DNA of 48,463 nt. Source: Syntrophomonas sp. UBA4922. GTDB lineage: Bacteria > Bacillota > Syntrophomonadia > Syntrophomonadales > Syntrophomonadaceae. Position numbers and translations under genes: made by a program. The notes below the pieces were generated by a model, which saw nothing but the letters and a program-made list of their open reading frames with translations, did no database searches and was not told the origin of the DNA. The DNA lies in contig DHBS01000040.1 of the NCBI GenBank assembly GCA_002398825.1, positions 94,526 to 142,988 of the forward strand. Direction: 5' to 3'. Position 1 is the stretch's first letter. Every line of letters starts with the position of its first letter. This document shows positions 1 to 7,894 of the stretch, in pieces.

Positions 1-59
1 CAGATTTGAGATAGGCTATTACTAGTTATAGTCAGCCGGAGAGGAAATTCGCAACCAAT

Positions 60-1319
60 ATGTATTATGTAATGTACAGCAATGAGAATGGGGAATGGAT
101 GGAGCACCCTGATTTGGCCATGTTAGGGCGGAGCGGAAACAGCTGGGTGATTCCGGAGCAGAGTGAAATGATTCCGCTTCCTTCCGGGTCATCCCTGGTA
201 AATATACCCGGTTATTTCCCGGTGGGCCTGGAAAATGACAACCAGGCCATGTGCCTTAACAGTGATCCCGGCTGCCCCGGGAAAAGAGCAGGCGTTGTGG
301 CCGCATTGCTCCCGCAAGGCTTCACCCGCACCCTGCTGCCGGCCTGTATACCCCGGGCCCAAGGAGGAGGCATTCCTCTTCTGGGGTATACTGCCGTAGG
401 TTTTCGGGGTGATAAGGTCTATGCGGCGGCAGTGCAGAGCGACCGCCATCATTCCTGGCACCCGCGGTATTATAACACCGAACAGCTCAGCCAGCGTATC
501 CACCGCATGCTGAGGAGATTTCCCCATAATCGCATCCTGCGTCAATTGGCCAAATGTTCCCTGCAATATGGATGCTTCACCGCACAGAATATGTTTTACC
601 AGCGTTGGGAGGCGGGCATTCCGAGCACCCCGGCCTGCAATGCCAATTGCCTGGGCTGCATATCGGAGCAGCATGGTGAGGCCGATTCGCCTCAGCATCG
701 CCTGGGTTTTGTGCCCACCGTTGATGAGATTGTGGAACTGGGAGTCAATCACCTCAAAAACGCGCCCCGGGCCATAATCAGCTTTGGGCAGGGGTGCGAA
801 GGCGAACCCTCCCTCAATGCCGACTTGATAGCCCCGGCCATTGGCCGCATGCGTCTCCAAACCCCGGGTGGCACCATTAATATCAATTCACATGGCGGCA
901 ATCATAAACAGCTCCAGAAGATATTTAAGGCCGGCCTGGATGCCATCAGGGTGACCATATTCTCCCTGGTGGAAGAAAACTATAATCTTTACCATCGCCC
1001 CCAGAACTATAAACTGGGGCAGGTGTTCAACTCCATTAAAGCCGCCCTGGATCAAAACATTCAGGTTTCGCTTAATCTTTTGGTCCTGCCGGGGTTTACC
1101 GATCAGCCTCAGGAAGTTGAGGCCTTGCTTGGTTTTCTGGAGGAGAATCCGGTTGACATGATTCAAATGCGCAACCTCAATATCGACCCGGACGTGATCG
1201 ATCAGCATATGGGGTTTAAGAGCGCCGGAATAGGCATAACCTCTATGATTGCGACCTTGCAAAGGGAAGCCCCTGCAGTAAGGCTGGGATCTTATACCCA
1301 TGAGGTTGACAAATATTAG
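60..1319 (+). CDS. Radical SAM enzyme of unknown substrate
   Basis: A 419-residue protein with a radical SAM iron-sulfur signature of the form CxxxCxxC (C193, C197, C200), followed by a GEPS segment near residue 247 that fits the SAM-binding glycine/glutamate motif of the superfamily. Such enzymes bind a [4Fe-4S] cluster and cleave S-adenosylmethionine to start radical chemistry in the cytosol. The first 180 residues resemble no domain I know, so the substrate cannot be named. The ATG at 60 lies about 15 bases after a GGAGAGG; a second in-frame ATG at 72 is possible. The gene ends 24 bases before the yhaM-like gene and is probably co-transcribed with it. The radical SAM assignment is firm, the function open. 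Confidence 0.85.
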   Translation: MYYVMYSNENGEWMEHPDLAMLGRSGNSWVIPEQSEMIPLPSGSSLVNIPGYFPVGLENDNQAMCLNSDPGCPGKRAGVVAALLPQGFTRTLLPACIPRAQGGGIPLLGYTAVGFRGDKVYAAAVQSDRHHSWHPRYYNTEQLSQRIHRMLRRFPHNRILRQLAKCSLQYGCFTAQNMFYQRWEAGIPSTPACNANCLGCISEQHGEADSPQHRLGFVPTVDEIVELGVNHLKNAPRAIISFGQGCEGEPSLNADLIAPAIGRMRLQTPGGTININSHGGNHKQLQKIFKAGLDAIRVTIFSLVEENYNLYHRPQNYKLGQVFNSIKAALDQNIQVSLNLLVLPGFTDQPQEVEALLGFLEENPVDMIQMRNLNIDPDVIDQHMGFKSAGIGITSMIATLQREAPAVRLGSYTHEVDKY

Positions 1320-1343
1320 AAATTGAAAGCGAGGGATTACTGC

Positions 1344-2348
1344 ATGAGCATCCCCGGGCCATATACCAGCAAAGAGGTCACCAGTTTAGCATCCGGAGCG
1401 CAGTTCTGGGGCAAATACATGGTTGCCGAGAAAAATCAGCGTAAAACCAGAAACGGCCGGGATATTATCAACCTGCGGCTGGCGGACAGCTCGGGCTCGA
1501 TCGAGGTGGTGGTGTGGGACAATTGCCAGGTGCAAGGAGATTTGCATAAAGGAGTGGTGATCGGTATGCAAGCCGATACCAGCCTGTACAACAACCGTCA
1601 GCAGATTACCGCCAAACGCATCAAGATTCTCGATGAGAATCCTTCCGCTTACCTTTTGGCGGCCCCCGTTCCCCGTGAAACCTTGATGGCAGAATTGGAA
1701 CAGGCGGTGGAATCTATTGCCGACCCGCATTTATCCTTTTTGCTTCAGACGATATTAACCCCGCAATGCATCGCCGACTTCAGCACCACGCCAGCGGCCA
1801 AACGCATCCATCACAACTATATGGGCGGACTGTTGGAACACACTCTGGCTGTGGTCAAGCTGTGTCAGCACGCCGCTCAACTCTATCCAGAACTGAATCG
1901 GGATCTGCTGGTTGCCGGCGCCATTCTTCACGACATCGGCAAGATGAAAGAGTATGAGCTGCAGGTGGTGCCGGAATATACCCTGGAGGGTAAACTGCTG
2001 GGACATATCGTCATGGGATATCAACTGGTAGACCAGGCCGTTCAAAAGATTCGAGCAGAGGGTTATGATTTTCCGCTTATGCTGGAAAACATGATCAAGC
2101 ACCTCGTCCTCAGTCACCATGGCAGCCTGGAATATGGCTCCCCGGTCAAACCGCTCTTCCCGGAAGCCTTCCTGCTGCATGTTATGGATAACTTGGACGC
2201 CAAGATGTTCGTCTATTTCGAAAAGATGGCTCAAACCGAAAATGTGGAGCAATATGTCACCCCTTATGACAGCTTCCATCAGCAGCAGTTCTTCACTTAT
2301 CGCTATAGACAGGAAATGCCGCCCGACCGTGACGGCAAGCCGGAATGA
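1344..2348 (+). CDS. yhaM: YhaM-family 3'-5' exoribonuclease (OB-fold plus HD domain)
   Basis: A 334-residue protein. Residues 1-100 look like an OB-fold nucleic-acid-binding domain (KTRNGRDIINLRLADSSG). The middle carries an HD phosphohydrolase domain with HDIGKMKE, preceded by a conserved His-rich segment (HHNYMGGLLEHT), the metal ligands of the HD family. This order matches Bacillus YhaM and the staphylococcal CbfI family, 3'-5' exonucleases acting on RNA and single-stranded DNA. I chose the ATG at 1344 because GAGGGA lies seven bases upstream; an in-frame TTG at 1323 has no such site. It probably forms an operon with the radical SAM gene before it. Confidence 0.85.
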   Translation: MSIPGPYTSKEVTSLASGAQFWGKYMVAEKNQRKTRNGRDIINLRLADSSGSIEVVVWDNCQVQGDLHKGVVIGMQADTSLYNNRQQITAKRIKILDENPSAYLLAAPVPRETLMAELEQAVESIADPHLSFLLQTILTPQCIADFSTTPAAKRIHHNYMGGLLEHTLAVVKLCQHAAQLYPELNRDLLVAGAILHDIGKMKEYELQVVPEYTLEGKLLGHIVMGYQLVDQAVQKIRAEGYDFPLMLENMIKHLVLSHHGSLEYGSPVKPLFPEAFLLHVMDNLDAKMFVYFEKMAQTENVEQYVTPYDSFHQQQFFTYRYRQEMPPDRDGKPE

Positions 2349-2363
2349 GCATTTAGTTGCCGC

Positions 2364-2417
2364 TTGTGTTTTACAATCAGAATTGATATAATCGTTACTG
2401 CAGCTATTATGGCTGCA
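2364..2417 (+). promoter_or_regulatory. Putative promoter and small leader hairpin of rpmE
   Basis: TTGTGT (2364-2369), a 17-base spacer and a perfect TATAAT (2387-2392) form a plausible sigma-A promoter with a weak -35. Just downstream, TGCAGC (2399-2404) and GCTGCA (2412-2417) form a six-pair hairpin that would lie at the start of the mRNA. The hairpin may protect the mRNA or bind L31 for feedback, but this is inference. Confidence 0.5.
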
Positions 2418-2451
2418 ATTATCAGGAAGCAACCCGAAGCGAGGTGAAACC

Positions 2452-2655
2452 ATGAAAGAAAAGATTCATCCCCAGTATTCCAAAACCACGGCTAGGTGTG
2501 CTTGTGGCAATGAATTCGAAGTAGGCTCCACCAAATCCGGCATTCGCGTGGAGATTTGCTCCAAGTGCCATCCTTTTTATACTGGCAATAAGAGCCGGGT
2601 GGTTGATACCACCGGCAGAGTGGATAAATTTAAAAAGAAGTATGGTTTAGGGTAA
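2452..2655 (+). CDS. rpmE: Ribosomal protein L31, zinc-binding type
   Basis: A 67-residue 50S subunit protein. The cysteine pairs CAC (residues 16-18) and CSKC (36-39), followed by HPFYTG, identify the zinc-containing 'C+' form of L31 (RpmE) rather than the cysteine-less RpmE2 made under zinc limitation. GAGGTG lies upstream of the ATG. The gene has its own likely promoter and is followed by two strong hairpins, so it is probably a single transcription unit. The position before a DUF1385 gene and prfA is typical of Clostridia and Bacilli. Confidence 0.97.
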   Translation: MKEKIHPQYSKTTARCACGNEFEVGSTKSGIRVEICSKCHPFYTGNKSRVVDTTGRVDKFKKKYGLG

Positions 2656-2663
2656 TAACAAGC

Positions 2664-2690
2664 AGCAGAGACGGGGTTCTCTGCTCTTTT
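2664..2690 (+). terminator. Intrinsic terminator after rpmE
   Basis: AGCAGAGA (2664-2671) pairs perfectly with TCTCTGCT (2678-2685) around a 6-base loop, followed by CTTTTCT. It sits nine bases after the rpmE stop codon. Confidence 0.8.
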
Positions 2691-2700
2691 CTATGCAACA

Positions 2701-2732
2701 TCAGAGCCGTTTTCAGGCTCTGATTCTGTTCT
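2701..2732 (+). terminator. Second hairpin after rpmE
   Basis: TCAGAGCC (2701-2708) and GGCTCTGA (2716-2723) form a perfect eight-pair stem with a 7-base loop, followed by a pyrimidine-rich TTCTGTTCTC. It probably backs up the first terminator. It lies 32 bases before the start codon of the next gene, so it could instead be a leader structure of that gene. Confidence 0.5.
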
Positions 2733-2754
2733 CGGCATTGCCAGGTGGTGAAAA

Positions 2755-3666
2755 ATGCAAAAAAAATTCCCTTATGGGGGTATGGCGGTAATCGAAGGTG
2801 TCATGATGCGCGGTCCCGCCAGAACCTCTATTGCTGTAAGGAAAAGCGACGGCACCATACAGGTGGACGAACAGCCCAACAATGATTGGGCCAAGCGATT
2901 TCCATTTCTTAAATGGCCATTTATTCGCGGCACCTTCGTCTTAATCGAATCGCTGGTGGTCGGGATAAAAATGCTCAATCATTCGGCTAACCTGGCTTTG
3001 GATGAGGATGAGGATGAACTCAGTTTTTGGGAAATCCTGATCACTATGGTGGTCGCTTTTGGACTGGCCATACTGTTGTTTATGGTCCTGCCAACTGCCA
3101 TTGTACACTACTTGCAGGACTTTTTGGCCGGGCCCTGGGCGCAGAACCTGGTCGAGGGGTTTATTCGTATCGCCTTTTTCTTTCTGTATGTGATCGCAAT
3201 CTCACGCATGCCCGATATAGCACGGGTCTTCATGTATCATGGGGCCGAACATAAAACCATTTTCGCCTATGAAGCGGGCGAACCGCTCACTGTGGATAAT
3301 GTGAAGCGGCATTCATCCTTGCACCCCCGGTGCGGCACCTCTTTTTTATTGATAGTGATGATTATATCGATTGTGGTTTTTGCCCTGCTGGGTGAAGGCA
3401 GCCTGTGGTACCGGATATGGTCCCGCCTGGCTGTGCTTCCCATTGTAGCAGGATTGGGATATGAATTCTTAAAACTGAGCGGGCGATACTATGGAAAGGG
3501 CTGGCTGAATTTTTTAATAGCCCCCGGATTATGGATGCAGCGTTTAACCACCCGGGAACCCGACCATGATCAAATGGAGGTGGCCATTGCGGCCTTGCAG
3601 CGCCTCCTGGATGATGAAACCAAAAACCCGCCGGCAGAGCCCCAGGTCGAGCAGGCCACCGGATAA
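2755..3666 (+). CDS. DUF1385 (YqhQ-like) integral membrane protein
   Basis: A 303-residue protein of the YqhQ/DUF1385 family, of unknown biochemical function. The N-terminus has the family opening GGMAVIEGVMMRGP. Hydrophobic stretches near residues 94-120, 140-160, 198-220 and 225-245 suggest four membrane segments. The loop motifs HGAEHK and LHPRCGTS are conserved in the family and look like metal ligands. GGTGG precedes the ATG. Its place between rpmE and prfA is conserved in many Firmicutes. The 220-base gap after it is almost entirely filled by a repeat element. Confidence 0.85.
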   Translation: MQKKFPYGGMAVIEGVMMRGPARTSIAVRKSDGTIQVDEQPNNDWAKRFPFLKWPFIRGTFVLIESLVVGIKMLNHSANLALDEDEDELSFWEILITMVVAFGLAILLFMVLPTAIVHYLQDFLAGPWAQNLVEGFIRIAFFFLYVIAISRMPDIARVFMYHGAEHKTIFAYEAGEPLTVDNVKRHSSLHPRCGTSFLLIVMIISIVVFALLGEGSLWYRIWSRLAVLPIVAGLGYEFLKLSGRYYGKGWLNFLIAPGLWMQRLTTREPDHDQMEVAIAALQRLLDDETKNPPAEPQVEQATG

Positions 3667-3676
3667 TCTGCCCAGA

Positions 3677-3870
3677 GCTTTATTAAACGCCCCTAAGACC
3701 CCGACCTCTGTAGGTGGATGGGATAAACATAATTGTCTTCAGTAGTGAGTCGGATCTCCTACTGAAGGGGCGTTTGATAAAACGCTCGCAGCGCGATGTA
3801 CACGCAATGCGTAAGGAAGGCGGCTATGCCGCCCGCATTTCGGCGCACAATTCGCGCAAGCGCTCATTGA
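3677..3870 (+). repeat. 194-bp dispersed structured repeat, copy A
   Basis: This segment is nearly the same, in reverse complement, as 32844-33037. I count about 14 substitutions and no gaps over 194 positions (about 93% identity). It starts 10 bases after the upstream stop codon and ends 16 bases before the prfA start, so it fills the intergenic space up to the prfA ribosome-binding site. The outer arms 3681-3693 and 3767-3779 pair over 13 positions. Inside, CTTCAGTAG (3737-3745) pairs with CTACTGAAG (3759-3767). A third hairpin joins AATGCG (3806-3811) and GGCGGC (3819-3824) to GCCGCC (3828-3833) and CGCATT (3834-3839). No flanking target duplication is visible. It is a mobile repeat or a structured RNA; I do not recognise it. 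Confidence 0.9.
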
Positions 3871-3886
3871 ATCAGGAGGGATATCA

Positions 3887-4954
3887 GTGCTTTCCAAGCT
3901 GGACAACCTGGAAGACAAATATAATGAGCTGACCGAGCTTTTGAGCCGCCCGGAGACCATTTCCGACCAGCAAAAATATCAAAAGGTCGCCAAAGCACAT
4001 GCAGATCTAACCGAGATTGTTGCTCAATACCGGCGCTATAAAACCATCAACTCACAGCTCCAGGAGGTTCAGGAGCTATTGAAAGAAGAACACGACCAGG
4101 AATTTCAGTCTCTGCTCGAGACTGAACTGGAGGATCTTAAAGCCGCCCGCGATGAACTGGAAGCTGTATTGAGGGTATTGCTCCTGCCCCGGGACCCCAA
4201 TGATGACAAAAGCGTTATCATGGAAATCCGCGCCGGTACCGGCGGGGATGAGGCCGCGTTATTCGCTAACGACCTCTTCCGCATGTACAGCCGCTACGCT
4301 GAGGAGCAGGGCTGGAAGATAGACATTATGGATTCGCATTATACCGACATCGGCGGTATCAAAGAATTGATCTTCGTCATCGACGGGCAGGGGGCCTACA
4401 GCAAATTGAAATATGAATCCGGAGTGCATCGCGTACAAAGGGTTCCCACCACCGAATCGGGAGGCCGGATTCATACTTCGGCCGCTACTGTAGCCGTGCT
4501 TCCTGAGGCTGAAGAGGTTGAGGTTAACATCGACCCGGCCGAGATCAGAGTGGACGTCTATTGTTCCAGCGGACCAGGCGGGCAATCGGTCAACACCACC
4601 CAATCCGCGGTGCGCCTCACCCATCTTCCCACCGGGCTGGTGGTGACCTGTCAGGATGAAAAATCACAACACAAGAACAAAGCCAAGGCTTTGCGAGTCC
4701 TGCGGGCCAGGCTGAAAGAAATGCTGGAAGAAGAGAAAAACGCCGAATACGCCGGCACCCGCAAGAACCAAGTGGGGAGCGGGGATCGCAGTGAACGTAT
4801 TCGCACCTATAATTTCCCTCAGGGCAGGGTAACTGATCATCGTATTAACCTGACCCTGCATAAGCTGGATGTTATTCTGCAAGGACAGCTTAAAGAGATT
4901 ATTGAGGCCTTGATCGCTCACGACCAGGCAGAACGCTTGAAACAGGTGGAGTAA
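3887..4954 (+). CDS. prfA: Peptide chain release factor 1
   Basis: A 355-residue class I release factor. The GPGGQSVN motif (GGQ loop, near residue 229) triggers peptidyl-tRNA hydrolysis. The stop-codon recognition loop reads VPTTESGGRIHTS, with the tripeptide P-T-T matching the PxT of RF1 and not the SPF of RF2, so it should read UAA and UAG. The start is GTG at 3887, with AGGAGGG eight bases before it and directly after the 194-bp repeat. It abuts prmC, which methylates the glutamine of the GGQ motif. Confidence 0.97.
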   Translation: MLSKLDNLEDKYNELTELLSRPETISDQQKYQKVAKAHADLTEIVAQYRRYKTINSQLQEVQELLKEEHDQEFQSLLETELEDLKAARDELEAVLRVLLLPRDPNDDKSVIMEIRAGTGGDEAALFANDLFRMYSRYAEEQGWKIDIMDSHYTDIGGIKELIFVIDGQGAYSKLKYESGVHRVQRVPTTESGGRIHTSAATVAVLPEAEEVEVNIDPAEIRVDVYCSSGPGGQSVNTTQSAVRLTHLPTGLVVTCQDEKSQHKNKAKALRVLRARLKEMLEEEKNAEYAGTRKNQVGSGDRSERIRTYNFPQGRVTDHRINLTLHKLDVILQGQLKEIIEALIAHDQAERLKQVE

Positions 4955-5833
4955 GTGGCCCAGGATTGGACGATAAAGGAATTAATATCTTGGACGACCC
5001 GGTATTTTCAGGACCGAGGCATCGCCGCAGCTCGCCTGGAGGCGGAGATAATGCTGGCCTATGCCCTGGAGGAAGACCGGGTTTTTTTGTACACTTATTT
5101 CGATAAGCCGGTTAATCAGCAGGAGAGGGCAAGATTCCGCGGCCTTATCCAGAGAAGGGCCAGGCAGGAGCCGTTAGCCTACATCACCGGTGAGAAAGAG
5201 TTTATGTCCCTGAGCTTTGAGGTCAGCCCCCAGGTATTAATCCCCCGGCCGGAGACCGAACTCCTGGTAGAGACGGCTCTGGATTTGTGTCTTGCCAGGA
5301 AACTCCGCATTTGTGATATGGGGACCGGAAGCGGGGCTATTGCAGTCAGTTTAGCCTATTATTCAGCCGGGGGAAAGGTCACCGCCGTAGACGTATCCCT
5401 GCCGGCTATCGAGGTTGCCAGGCGCAATGCCGAGCGGCATGGAGTGCAGATAGAGTTTTGCCAGAGCGACCTTTTCGCCGAGGTCGATCCGGCTCAGGAG
5501 TACGATCTCATCACAGCCAACCTGCCGTATATAACGGCGGCAGAGTATGAGACCCTGGATGCGGGTATCCGCCGATATGAGCCCGAGCTAGCCCTGCTGG
5601 CCGGCGGAGACGGCCTGGATGTTTATAGAAGGTTCTTGCCAGAAGCGATGAAACGGCTCAGTCCGGGCGGACATCTGCTGCTGGAGATCGGGGCTGGGCA
5701 GGGCCAGGCCGCTCTGGATATGGCCCGCCCGTATGGCTGCAGCCAGTTAGTGTCTGATCTGGCAGGCAAAGACCGCTTGATTGTCATCAGGGAGGAAAGC
5801 CAGGATGAGTACCGTCCGCTGGAAGATCGATAG
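4955..5833 (+). CDS. prmC: Release factor glutamine N5-methyltransferase
   Basis: A 292-residue HemK/PrmC-family methyltransferase that modifies the GGQ glutamine of release factors. The N-terminal helical domain (residues 1-85) is followed by the Rossmann domain with the SAM-binding loop DMGTGSGAI near residue 122. The usual catalytic NPPY reads NLPY here (near residue 189), keeping the N, second P and Y. The start is GTG at 4955, directly after the prfA stop, with AGGTGGAG inside the prfA end, so the two are probably translationally coupled. The last 29 bases overlap the sua5 gene. Confidence 0.95.
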   Translation: MAQDWTIKELISWTTRYFQDRGIAAARLEAEIMLAYALEEDRVFLYTYFDKPVNQQERARFRGLIQRRARQEPLAYITGEKEFMSLSFEVSPQVLIPRPETELLVETALDLCLARKLRICDMGTGSGAIAVSLAYYSAGGKVTAVDVSLPAIEVARRNAERHGVQIEFCQSDLFAEVDPAQEYDLITANLPYITAAEYETLDAGIRRYEPELALLAGGDGLDVYRRFLPEAMKRLSPGGHLLLEIGAGQGQAALDMARPYGCSQLVSDLAGKDRLIVIREESQDEYRPLEDR

Positions 5834-6779
5834 AGAAAAGCCGCAAAAAGAACTGATCGAAGAGGCCGCAGCCTTGCTGAAGCGCGGTGAACTGGTGGCT
5901 TTTCCTACCGAAACGGTTTACGGCCTGGGGGCTGATGTTTATAGTCCCGAGGCGGTGCAGAGGATTTTCGAGGTAAAAGGACGCATATCCCAGAGCCCGC
6001 TCCTGGTCCATGTCAGCGATCTCGATCAGGTTAATCGGCTGGTCACGGTTATTTCCCCCCTGGCCCGGCTGTTGATGGAGAGCTTCTGGCCGGGTCCCCT
6101 GGCTTTGATCTTGCCAGCCTCACCCCGGGTCCCCAAAGTTGTTTTAGGGGGAAAAGACAGTGTGGGCTTGCGAATGCCGGCTCATCCCGTAGCCCTGGCC
6201 TTGATAGAAAAATCCGGCCCTATAGCGGCCCCCAGCGCCAATCTGAGCGGTCGCCCCAGCCCGGTATCGGCCGGGCATGTAATGGATGATTTGGATGGGC
6301 AGATTGCTGCCATACTGGATGCAGGACCAACCGATGTCGGCCTGGAGTCAACCATCGTGGATCTGAGCCGGGAAAAGCCCGAAATCCTGCGCCAGGGAGG
6401 CGTGCCTTTAGAGGAATTGGAAGCGATTCTGGGCTGTCGCCTGGAAGCCTTCACAAGGCCTAAACAGGCTTATAAAACCGGGGACTTAAGCATCGAACTC
6501 TATGAGGATCGGGGACAGCTTCTGACTGCTCTTTCGGCCTGTCCGCATGGCACGGCAGCCCTGGTTCATTATGGGGAGCATCCCGCTCCGGGTATGGTTG
6601 ATAGTCTTAAAGCATATACATTGAACTTAAAGGTGCAAGGCGGGGATTTATTCTCAATCATTCGCGAGGCCGAAACACAGGGTTTGCAGAGACTGATTTT
6701 TGCCCCGCTGCCGGCTGATTTGACCGGTTGGGGCCGGTCGCTGGCAGACCGCATCAGACGGGCCGCAGGGGTCAGTTGA
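5805..6779 (+). CDS. ywlC: Threonylcarbamoyl-AMP synthase (Sua5/TsaC)
   Basis: A 324-residue protein with an N-terminal YrdC/Sua5 domain (residues 10-200: FPTETVYGLGAD, KGR, GLRMPAH, APSANLSG) and a C-terminal Sua5-type domain, the two-domain long form. It makes threonylcarbamoyl-AMP from threonine, bicarbonate and ATP, the first step of t6A formation at position 37 of tRNAs that read ANN codons. I chose the ATG at 5805 because GGGAGG lies nine bases upstream; an in-frame TTG at 5781 has none. It overlaps the end of prmC by 29 bases. The order with mntP and ywlE matches the Bacillus ywl cluster. Confidence 0.93.
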   Translation: MSTVRWKIDREKPQKELIEEAAALLKRGELVAFPTETVYGLGADVYSPEAVQRIFEVKGRISQSPLLVHVSDLDQVNRLVTVISPLARLLMESFWPGPLALILPASPRVPKVVLGGKDSVGLRMPAHPVALALIEKSGPIAAPSANLSGRPSPVSAGHVMDDLDGQIAAILDAGPTDVGLESTIVDLSREKPEILRQGGVPLEELEAILGCRLEAFTRPKQAYKTGDLSIELYEDRGQLLTALSACPHGTAALVHYGEHPAPGMVDSLKAYTLNLKVQGGDLFSIIREAETQGLQRLIFAPLPADLTGWGRSLADRIRRAAGVS

Positions 6780-6809
6780 ATTATTTTACATAAGGAATCT
6801 TTTATCATT

Positions 6810-7391
6810 ATGGGTGAACAATTTGTCACAGTAGCTATAATTGCAGTAGTCCTGGGAATGGATGCCTTTTCCCTGGCTCTTGGATTGGGCCTGAAAGGGG
6901 TATCCTATCGTTATGAAATAAAATTTTCCGGCCTGGTTGCCTTATTTCATGTTTTTATGCCCTTGATGGGCCTGTATCTAGGGGTCGTGTCGGGGAGGTT
7001 TTTAGGGGTATGGGCACAGCGGCTGGGTGCGGTTGTGCTGATATATATCGGGGTTAGCTTTTTGTTAAAAGGCTTGAAGGATATCCGCCCCCGCAGCTAT
7101 TCATTTGCTGAAGCAGCTCAGCGGCGGGCTGCGTCAAGACCCCAGACCCTGAACAATATCTGGCTCTTGAGCTGTTCGGTGAGTATGGATGCTCTGGCGG
7201 TAGGATTTGGACTGGGTACTTTTCAGATGCCCCTTTTAGTCACAGTATTGACTATGGGGACTATAGCCGGTTTGTTGACCTGGTTCGGCTTCTTGGGAGG
7301 CCGCCTGTTGAACCGGCTGGTGGGCAGTTACGCGCAGATGATCGGAGGCCTGGTGTTGATTGCACTGGCTGTGAAACTGTTATGGTTCTAG
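6810..7391 (+). CDS. mntP: MntP-family manganese efflux protein
   Basis: A 193-residue protein with six predicted membrane helices built as two related halves. Each half carries an acidic motif in a helix: GMDAFSLALGLGL at residues 13-25 and SMDALAVGFGLG in the fourth helix. These are typical of the MntP (DUF204) family, which exports Mn2+ from the cytosol. AAGGAA lies upstream of the ATG. The position between sua5 and ywlE corresponds to ywlD of Bacillus. I see no Mn riboswitch in the 30-base gap before it, so regulation is not evident. Confidence 0.85.
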   Translation: MGEQFVTVAIIAVVLGMDAFSLALGLGLKGVSYRYEIKFSGLVALFHVFMPLMGLYLGVVSGRFLGVWAQRLGAVVLIYIGVSFLLKGLKDIRPRSYSFAEAAQRRAASRPQTLNNIWLLSCSVSMDALAVGFGLGTFQMPLLVTVLTMGTIAGLLTWFGFLGGRLLNRLVGSYAQMIGGLVLIALAVKLLWF

Positions 7392-7404
7392 AGGTGATCA
7401 ATCT

Positions 7405-7875
7405 ATGAAAATCCTTTTGGTTTGCACCGGCAATACCTGCAGAAGCCCTATGGCTGCAGCCATGTTGAGCAAAATCCTGCAGGACAAAGGGGCTGATTTC
7501 GAGCAATACCATATTGTCAGCGCTGGTCTTGCGGCCGGTTCGGGCTGGCCGGCCTCCCCCGGGGCGGTATACGCTATGCAGCTGCAAGGCCTGGACATCA
7601 GCGGGCATCGTTCCCAACCCTTACATCAGGATCTGGTGGAGAAAGCGGATATAATATTGACAATGACAGCGACGCAGCGTGAGTACATGTTGGACAAATA
7701 TCCGGACCACATGCGAAAAATTGATACCCTGGCGGGTATGGCCGGAGAAATCGGCCGGGATATACTCGACCCTTTTGGAATGGATGCGGTAAAATATGTG
7801 GAGAGTGCCAGTGAAATTAAGAGACTGATGATCAGGGTAGCAGATAAGCTGATTAGCAGGCTTGATGAGCAATGA
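7405..7875 (+). CDS. ywlE: Protein arginine phosphatase, YwlE type
   Basis: A 156-residue low-molecular-weight phosphatase. The P-loop CTGNTCRSP (Cys 8 to Arg 14) is the CX5R active site, and DPFG near residue 117 supplies the general-acid Asp. The Thr inside the P-loop is the residue reported to set phospho-arginine specificity in Bacillus YwlE, where tyrosine phosphatases have a larger residue. The substrate maker McsB is encoded in this window at 29151-30218. The last bases are only 20 ahead of the rpiB start. The phosphatase fold is certain, arginine specificity likely. Confidence 0.88.
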   Translation: MKILLVCTGNTCRSPMAAAMLSKILQDKGADFEQYHIVSAGLAAGSGWPASPGAVYAMQLQGLDISGHRSQPLHQDLVEKADIILTMTATQREYMLDKYPDHMRKIDTLAGMAGEIGRDILDPFGMDAVKYVESASEIKRLMIRVADKLISRLDEQ

Positions 7876-7894
7876 TTTTACAGGAGATGAAGTC

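Noticed and set aside
3677..3870. Reading the 194-bp element as a known TnpB- or IscB-associated guide RNA or IS200/IS605 end
   Set aside because: The hairpins are suggestive, but there is no linked nuclease or transposase gene in the window and I recognise no diagnostic motif, so I leave the identity open.
3714..3932. A 72-codon open frame overlapping repeat copy A and prfA
   Set aside because: It spans the repeat and runs into prfA in another frame, and copy B does not support it as a conserved gene.
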